A stretch of DNA of 64,000 nt from Aquimarina atlantica. Its GTDB lineage: Bacteria > Bacteroidota > Bacteroidia > Flavobacteriales > Flavobacteriaceae. Position numbers and translations under genes: made by a program. The stretch is from the NCBI RefSeq assembly GCF_000626715.1, contig NZ_AQRA01000008.1:1-64000 (forward strand). The letters run 5' to 3'. Of the stretch, positions 58,584-64,000 are shown piece after piece. The notes below the pieces were generated by a model. The model saw only the letters and a list, made by a program, of their open reading frames with translations, ran no database searches and had not been told where the DNA came from. Each line of letters begins with the position of its first letter. The first letter of the stretch is position 1.

Positions 58584-59345
58584 GTGCTTCAGATTAGAGT
58601 TATTCCATCTTTATTGTTAAAAAATAATGGTTTAGTAAAGTCGATTAAGTTTAAAAATCATAAATATATTGGGGATCCAATAAATGCAATAAAGATTTTT
58701 AATGACAAAGAGGTAGACGAACTTGTATTTTTAGATATATCAGCGACCAAGTTAGGTAAGGGGCCAAATTTCAAACTTTTAAGTGAGATAGCTGGTGAAT
58801 GTTTTATGCCTTTAGGATACGGAGGGGGAATTAGCTCTTTATCGAATATAGAACAAATCTTAAAACTAGGCTTTGAAAAAGTAATCATTAATTATGCTGC
58901 GGCTAACAACCCTTTATTAATCGATGAAGCTGTAAAAGAATTTGGAACATCAACAATTGTAGTATCTATTGATGTCAAAAAAAACATGTTTGGTAAGAAA
59001 AAAGTGTATATCCAAAATGGATCAAAATCAGTTTCGCAAACTCCTATTGATTATGCCAAAGAGATGGAAAGCCGAGGGGCAGGAGAAATACTTTTAAATT
59101 CTATAGATAGAGATGGAACAATGATCGGATATGACTTAGAATTGATTAAAAATATATCTAGCTCATTACAAATACCTTTAGTTGCTTGTGGAGGGGCAGG
59201 TAAATTAGATGATTTTCAATCAGCAATTAATACTGGAGGAGCTTCAGCTGTATCTGCTGGAAGCCTTTTTGTTTTCAACGGTCCTAATCGAGCGGTATTA
59301 ATAAATTATCCTTCAATCAACGAATTAGAGAACTTATTTAAATAA
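58584..59345 (+). CDS. hisF2: HisF2/AglZ-like acetamidino modification protein
   Basis: A 253-residue HisF-like TIM barrel that partners HisH, probably as an ammonia channel. The start is GTG at 58584, giving LQIRVIPSLLLKNNGLVKS. At the position of HisF catalytic Asp11 there is Leu11, while Asp130 (VVSIDVKK) is kept, so it should not make imidazole glycerol phosphate. This LLLKN-G start is typical of the surface-sugar paralogues rather than true histidine enzymes. Other matches are VDELVFLDI-AT, YGGGI, LNSIDRDGTM and ACGGAG. It is seven bases before the amidotransferase gene. Confidence 0.9.
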   Translation: MLQIRVIPSLLLKNNGLVKSIKFKNHKYIGDPINAIKIFNDKEVDELVFLDISATKLGKGPNFKLLSEIAGECFMPLGYGGGISSLSNIEQILKLGFEKVIINYAAANNPLLIDEAVKEFGTSTIVVSIDVKKNMFGKKKVYIQNGSKSVSQTPIDYAKEMESRGAGEILLNSIDRDGTMIGYDLELIKNISSSLQIPLVACGGAGKLDDFQSAINTGGASAVSAGSLFVFNGPNRAVLINYPSINELENLFK

Positions 59346-59352
59346 TTTTAGT

Positions 59353-60462
59353 ATGGATTATACAATCTGTAGCAGATGTATCATGGATACAAGTGACCCA
59401 GATATTATATTTGATGATAAAGGCATCTGTAATCATTGTAAACGATATGATGAGGTTTACAAAAAGAGAATTATATCATTAGAAGATCGTGATAGAAAGT
59501 TAAAGAAATTAGTTGATGATATAAAATTAACAGGAAAAGGAAAAAAATATGATTGTATAATTGGAGTAAGTGGAGGAGTAGATAGTACTTACATAGCTTA
59601 TTTAGCTAAAAATCTGAAATTAAGACCATTAGCTGTTCATTTTGATAACGGGTGGAACTCGGAGTTAGCAGTGAGTAATATCGAAAAAACATTAAAAACA
59701 TTAGATATTGATCTTTATACACATGTTGTGGATTGGGATGAATTTAAAGATATCCAATTGTCCTTTTTAAAAGCTTCTACACCAGATGCTGAAATACCAA
59801 CGGATCACGGTATCATAGCTTTATTATTTAAACTTGCTGCAAAATTTAATGTTAAATACATATTAAACGGCCATAATTATGCAACAGAAGCTATTTTACC
59901 TTTGAAATGGGGATATGGGTATTATGATTCTAAATATATTAAAGATGTACATGGTAGGTTTGGGAAAAAGAAAATAAAAACATTCCCGATAATGGGGCTC
60001 CCTAAATTATTCATGTATACTCAAGTCAAAAAGATAAAAACAGTTTCGCCTCTTAATTACGTTGATTATAATAAAGAGAAAGCAATGAAACTTATTCAAG
60101 ATGAACTAGGTTGGGTGTATTATGGAGGAAAACATTATGAATCTATTTATACACGGTTTTTTCAAGCATATATACTTCCTAGAAAATTTAATATTGATAA
60201 ACGAAAAGCACATCTTTCTACACTAATAAATTCAGAACAAATAACAAGGGAAGAGGCTTTAGAAGAGTTAGCATTGCCTATTTTTCCTGAAAATGGACTT
60301 ATGGAAGATAAAGAATATGTGATTAAAAAATTGGATATTTCTAAGGCAGAGTTTGAAGAATTAATGAATCTCCCAATCAAAGATTTTACCAGTTATAATA
60401 CTATTTACGATTTAATGGAAAAATTGAAGGTATACAAAAAATATCTGGATTTTACCAGTTAG
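59353..60462 (+). CDS. wbpG: N-acetyl sugar amidotransferase (WbpG/PseA family)
   Basis: A 369-residue ATP-dependent enzyme that turns an N-acetyl into an acetamidino group using ammonia delivered by HisH-HisF2. It has an N-terminal zinc-like Cys set (CSRCIMD and CNHC), and the PP-loop SGGVDSTY at residues 73-80 for ATP. Other features are DNGWNSELAV, FKDIQLSFLKASTPDAEIPTDHG, LNGHNYATE and the C-terminal YGGKHYES motif. In Pseudomonas the WbpG set modifies a diamino-mannuronic acid; PseA acts on pseudaminic acid. Both candidate substrates are encoded in this locus. It is two bases before the next gene. Confidence 0.92.
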   Translation: MDYTICSRCIMDTSDPDIIFDDKGICNHCKRYDEVYKKRIISLEDRDRKLKKLVDDIKLTGKGKKYDCIIGVSGGVDSTYIAYLAKNLKLRPLAVHFDNGWNSELAVSNIEKTLKTLDIDLYTHVVDWDEFKDIQLSFLKASTPDAEIPTDHGIIALLFKLAAKFNVKYILNGHNYATEAILPLKWGYGYYDSKYIKDVHGRFGKKKIKTFPIMGLPKLFMYTQVKKIKTVSPLNYVDYNKEKAMKLIQDELGWVYYGGKHYESIYTRFFQAYILPRKFNIDKRKAHLSTLINSEQITREEALEELALPIFPENGLMEDKEYVIKKLDISKAEFEELMNLPIKDFTSYNTIYDLMEKLKVYKKYLDFTS

Positions 60463-60464
60463 AC

Positions 60465-61664
60465 ATGGAACGTTATAAAGACTTCTTTTTTAAATTTGTT
60501 ATAATTTATTATTGGCTCTTAAATTACTTCATTGGAGGTTCAGATAATGAAATAGAGAGGTTTTCTCCAATGTATTTTATGTTTACCTTACCAATTGTAT
60601 TATATATAGTTGTTAATAGTCAATATATTTTCACTAGAGGGTATAATAAGAAAAACCTTCCATTAGTATTTCTTGTTTTATTTACTAGTGTAGTTTCTGT
60701 TTTACGTTTTGACTTGAGTACATTTATTAGTGTTAATCTACTTCTATTGACTATAGTTGTAATTATTAACTCAAAAGTTACGATACCTTTCTCTTTTATA
60801 AACAAATTATTTTTGTTTTCGGTTTTCGGTTCGATAATAAGTTATCATTTAGGGGTTAATGAATATGGGTACTTTCCAAAGTTTGGCTCTGTAGATTTAA
60901 TGATTTATGGTGATGTCGGGTGGAGGATTTCTTTATTTCCATTACTGCCAGAAAGTGCTATGTTTAGTTTAATTGTTATTATAAATAATTTCTTTTATAA
61001 TAAAAACAAGATTTCTCGTCTGTTTTATTTTTTGTTAGCAGGTTATTTTCTCGTTTTTGGAGGTTTAAGAACCAGTATCATTTTATTTGCATTCTTTGTA
61101 CTTTTTATACTTTGTACTCGTTTTTTTAAGTTTGGATATCGTGCTTTTTATATTAATTTTAATAGCACTCTTATTGTACTATTTATATTGGCATTAAGTT
61201 TTCAAACTATAATATTATATTTTAATCAATTTGATAATGAGTTTGTTAATCAATTATTATTTAAATCCTCTCAAGGAATAAGCTCAAAAGAACAATTATA
61301 TAATACTATTAGTCGAGTTTGGATTTGGGAAAAACATATTGACATATTTATGACAAATCCTTTGTTTGGTGTTGGTACTTATGAGTTTCAAGATTATGTA
61401 ATAGATTCGAATTTAGCATATCAAAAAACTACAGGTTCTGAATCTTTTTTCACAAATTTATTAGCTCGTATAGGAGTATCTGCATTTTTATTATTCTCTT
61501 TCTTATATAAAGCGCAAAGAGCAGCTCTTTTAGATAAAAATAAATTAGTATATTTTTTAGTTTTAATACTATCTGTTATTGTGATATCGTATGGTAGTTT
61601 TTTTGTACCGTATAATTTTTTATTTCTCTTATACATAGGATTATTAAATATTAAATTAAAGTAA
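60465..61664 (+). CDS. Wzy-like oligosaccharide repeat-unit polymerase candidate
   Basis: A 399-residue protein with about 10-11 membrane helices and a larger loop around residues 260-320 (SRVWIWEKHIDIFMTNPLFGVGTYEF and SESFFTNLLARIGVSAFLL). These resemble the O-antigen polymerase/ligase loop signatures. It should polymerise lipid-linked repeats in the periplasm. It is the second such gene in the window; the other is at 52035. The stop overlaps the next ATG by one base (TAATG). Confidence 0.78.
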   Translation: MERYKDFFFKFVIIYYWLLNYFIGGSDNEIERFSPMYFMFTLPIVLYIVVNSQYIFTRGYNKKNLPLVFLVLFTSVVSVLRFDLSTFISVNLLLLTIVVIINSKVTIPFSFINKLFLFSVFGSIISYHLGVNEYGYFPKFGSVDLMIYGDVGWRISLFPLLPESAMFSLIVIINNFFYNKNKISRLFYFLLAGYFLVFGGLRTSIILFAFFVLFILCTRFFKFGYRAFYINFNSTLIVLFILALSFQTIILYFNQFDNEFVNQLLFKSSQGISSKEQLYNTISRVWIWEKHIDIFMTNPLFGVGTYEFQDYVIDSNLAYQKTTGSESFFTNLLARIGVSAFLLFSFLYKAQRAALLDKNKLVYFLVLILSVIVISYGSFFVPYNFLFLLYIGLLNIKLK

Positions 61665-62869
61665 TGACATTAAAAATTCTCTATATACATCATTGTGGAA
61701 CACAAGGAGGATCATCTAGGAGCTTAAGAGAAATGATTCAGGCTTTTCCTGATAGATCAGTACAGCCATATGTAATTTCTCCGAAAGGTACAGCTGCAGA
61801 TTATTTTGAAAAAGCTAACATTCCTGTAATAAGAACAATTGGGATTAGCCAATTTGATATGACGCAATTAGGTTACTATCGAAAATTGAGATGGTTAATT
61901 TTACTTAGGGAATTATTTTATATCCCTTTTACTATTATTGCTATTTTAAAAGCTAAATCTAAATGGAAGAATATTGACATAATCCACGTCAATGATATAC
62001 AAAGTATCATTCCATTATATATAGCTAAATATTTTTTTAAAGCCCCAATTGTGTTACATGTAAGGTGCCCAATAATAAAAAAAAGAGGTAAAAGATTTCA
62101 TTTTTTGAAAAGATTTATAAAGAAATATGTTGTCATTACTTTAGCAATAGATGAAACAGTTAAATATAGCCTCCCTGATGGTTTTAATGTTGAGGTAATT
62201 CATAATGGATTAATTATACCTAAAAAACAAAATGAAACAGTTTCAAAAAAGAAAAAAGATAAAATCACAATAGGAATGGTGAGCAATCTATTGGTTTTTA
62301 AAGGAGTTTTAGATTTTGTTGAAGCTGCCAGATTATGCAAAGAAAATAATATAGATGTAGATTTTACTATAATTGGTGGCAGGGTTTATAAAAAAAAGAG
62401 TATTATAGACATGTTACTGAAAAAATTTGGATTTAAGCATTTTGTGGATGAAAAAATATATAATTTGATAGAAGAATATCATTTGTCTAATTGTTTCAAA
62501 ATAGAAGGATTTGTTCAAAACTTGGCAATAGCATATGATAAAATAGATGTTTTGTGTTTTCCATCTCATATTAATGCTGTTGGTAGACCTGTATTCGAAG
62601 CAGGATTTTTTAATGTACCCAGTATTGTAGCAATAGATGATCCTTATGATGATGCAATTGTAAATATGGAAACAGGAATAAGTATTACTCAAAAATCGCC
62701 AGAAGATATAGCAAAAGCAATTACTCATTTTTATAAAAATCCTTCAGAAATTAGAAGAATGGGAGAAAATGCTTATAAGCTAGCAGCAAAAAATTATAAC
62801 ATCCATGAAAATGCATCTCAGGTTTTAGATATATATAAGAATATTGTTAAAGAAAATGCCAAGCAATAA
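61664..62869 (+). CDS. Glycosyltransferase family 4 protein
   Basis: A 401-residue GT-B retaining glycosyltransferase. N-terminal acceptor-domain features are LYIHHCGTQGGSSRSLREMI, IIHVNDIQSIIPLYIAK and IVLHVRCPI. The C-terminal donor domain has IGMVSNLLVFKGVLDFVEAA, FKIEGFV-NLAIAYDKIDVLCFPSH, and the EAGFFNVPSIVAIDDPYDDAI stretch in the place of the family EX7E motif. It adds a sugar to the lipid-linked unit at the cytoplasmic face. It sits between wzy and an oxidoreductase gene with essentially no gaps. Confidence 0.9.
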   Translation: MTLKILYIHHCGTQGGSSRSLREMIQAFPDRSVQPYVISPKGTAADYFEKANIPVIRTIGISQFDMTQLGYYRKLRWLILLRELFYIPFTIIAILKAKSKWKNIDIIHVNDIQSIIPLYIAKYFFKAPIVLHVRCPIIKKRGKRFHFLKRFIKKYVVITLAIDETVKYSLPDGFNVEVIHNGLIIPKKQNETVSKKKKDKITIGMVSNLLVFKGVLDFVEAARLCKENNIDVDFTIIGGRVYKKKSIIDMLLKKFGFKHFVDEKIYNLIEEYHLSNCFKIEGFVQNLAIAYDKIDVLCFPSHINAVGRPVFEAGFFNVPSIVAIDDPYDDAIVNMETGISITQKSPEDIAKAITHFYKNPSEIRRMGENAYKLAAKNYNIHENASQVLDIYKNIVKENAKQ

Positions 62870-64000
62870 ATGAGTTCATCAAATCATAGTTTTTTAAGCA
62901 AAAATAATATTATAAAAATTTACAGATTCTATAGACTTTATGGGTTTGCGCGTACATATGTAAAAACAATGGGGCGTTTACGCTTTAAATATATAATTAC
63001 TATACCAATAGCGTTAATTAATAGAAAAAAACACGTGGGTATTATTGGGTGTGGGCAATTTTCATTCGCTACGATAGGATTTTTTTTAAGAAAAAATCAA
63101 GGATCTGTAATAAAAAAAAGTTATGATATAAATTTTAAGAATAGCTATACTTTTTCAAGGTATTATAAAACTTTTTCTGTAAATAGGGTTGAAGAAATTA
63201 TTGATGACCCTGAAATATCCCTTGTTTATATTGCTTCTAATCATGCCTCTCATACAGATTACGCTATTATGGCTATAGAAAAAGGGAAGGATGTATATAT
63301 CGAAAAACCAATTAGTACTTCTTTTGAACAATTTACCTTATTAAATGAAGTAATTTCCAAAAAAACATCTAATGTGTATGTAGGATATAATAGACCTTTT
63401 TCTAAAGCTATTAAAGAAATAAAAAAACTTATGCCTGAAGAAAGGTCTCCTATTACTTTAAATTGTTTTATTATTGGTCATGTAATACCAATAGAGCATT
63501 GGTATAGAAAACCTGGTGAAGGGACTAGGGTATGTGGTAACCTTGGACATTGGATCGATTTATCAGTTCATATTTTATCTTCATATGAAATACCTAATCA
63601 ATGGGATATTAGTATAACATACAGTAATAAAAATGAATCTGATGATAATTTGACAGTAACAATAATTACAGAGCAATCAGATTTAATAACACTAACTTTA
63701 ACTTCACGCGATGAACCTTTTGAAGGAATCAATGAATCGATAAATTTGCAGATGGGAAATTTGATTGCTAAAATCGATGATTTTAGAAAAATAAATATCT
63801 GGCAAGGCGAGAAATTTGTAAGAAGAAAATATTTTCGTAAAGATGTAGGACATAAAAAAGCAATATTACAACCTTTTGAAAAAGACAGAAGACAATGGAA
63901 AGAATTAAAAATCAGTACATTAATTATGCTTTTTATTGCAGAAATGGTAGAAAACAAAGAAGAAAGATCTACTTTCGAATTAAACAAAATTATTAGTCGT
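62870..64000 (+). CDS. Gfo/Idh/MocA family oxidoreductase (3' end outside window)
   Basis: The frame is open from ATG 62870 (immediately after the preceding TAA) to the right edge, 377 codons without a stop. After about 60 basic residues the Rossmann motif HVGIIGCGQFSFATIGFFL appears. It is followed by SLVYIASNHASHTDYAIMAI, GKDVYIEKPISTS with the conserved EKP, VYVGYNRPFSKAI, and GHWIDLSVHILSSYE. The long N-terminal extension before the motif resembles the oxidoreductase half of two-domain sugar oxidoreductases found in exopolysaccharide loci. The reaction is unknown; oxidation of a sugar nucleotide is likely. Confidence 0.85.
   Translation, partial: MSSSNHSFLSKNNIIKIYRFYRLYGFARTYVKTMGRLRFKYIITIPIALINRKKHVGIIGCGQFSFATIGFFLRKNQGSVIKKSYDINFKNSYTFSRYYKTFSVNRVEEIIDDPEISLVYIASNHASHTDYAIMAIEKGKDVYIEKPISTSFEQFTLLNEVISKKTSNVYVGYNRPFSKAIKEIKKLMPEERSPITLNCFIIGHVIPIEHWYRKPGEGTRVCGNLGHWIDLSVHILSSYEIPNQWDISITYSNKNESDDNLTVTIITEQSDLITLTLTSRDEPFEGINESINLQMGNLIAKIDDFRKINIWQGEKFVRRKYFRKDVGHKKAILQPFEKDRRQWKELKISTLIMLFIAEMVENKEERSTFELNKIISR

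Noticed and set aside
57963-59345. Histidine biosynthesis genes
   Set aside because: Only HisH and HisF homologues are present, the HisF catalytic Asp11 is Leu, and both adjoin a sugar amidotransferase.
63598-63987. 129-codon frame on the minus strand near the right edge
   Set aside because: It is antisense to the open oxidoreductase frame at 62870-64000, which has clear domain motifs.

Overview
The window looks like chromosomal DNA from a marine gliding flavobacterium, close to Aquimarina (family Flavobacteriaceae). The evidence is AT-rich DNA, type IX secretion (T9SS) sorting domains, SprB/SprF gliding genes, Bacteroidetes promoter -7 elements (TAnnTTTG) in front of several genes, weak Shine-Dalgarno sites, and family-level matches such as DUF4837 and bacterial GH3. 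The genus is an inference. No rRNA, tRNA, CRISPR array, transposase or phage gene was seen.

Bases 1-16921 are a surface-adhesin module: the 3' end of a SPOR-like repeat protein with a 17-residue tandem repeat, a 4,900-residue SprB-type adhesin with a T9SS type B sorting domain, and a PorP/SprF membrane partner. The adhesin gene contains two old internal segmental duplications. A strong terminator closes the module.

Bases 17070-33383 are mostly housekeeping genes: DoxX-like protein and DNA polymerase III delta' (minus strand), a 58-residue membrane protein (minus), phosphoglycerate kinase, a LysM lytic transglycosylase with a DUF4837 lipoprotein, Tex, a secreted GH9 cellulase, TatA (minus), an M23 peptidase, a GH3-like adenylating enzyme, and a 564-residue conserved protein whose C-terminal half carries nucleoside-phosphorylase-like motifs.

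Bases 33389-64000 are one large surface-polysaccharide locus that runs off the right edge. It holds two paralogous Wzz-like chain-length proteins, a ManA-type isomerase, complete dTDP-L-rhamnose synthesis (rfbA, B, C, D), a WecB/WecC plus WbpB/E/D set for a 2,3-diamino-uronic acid, and a 4,6-dehydratase/aminotransferase/NeuB/cytidylyltransferase set for a nonulosonic-acid-like sugar. Next come a Wzx flippase, two Wzy/ligase-like membrane proteins, glycosyltransferases, an acyltransferase and a methyltransferase. A HisH / HisF2 / sugar amidotransferase trio then points to an acetamidino-modified sugar. Many genes overlap by 1-8 bases, so most of the locus is probably one or a few long transcripts.

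The best candidates for something undescribed are: a roughly 130-base structured leader RNA in front of the second wzz gene; an in-frame collapsed nucleotide-sugar dehydrogenase that is still embedded in the operon; a nonulosonate-type set with no recognisable PseG hydrolase; and the phosphorylase-like conserved protein just before the polysaccharide locus.
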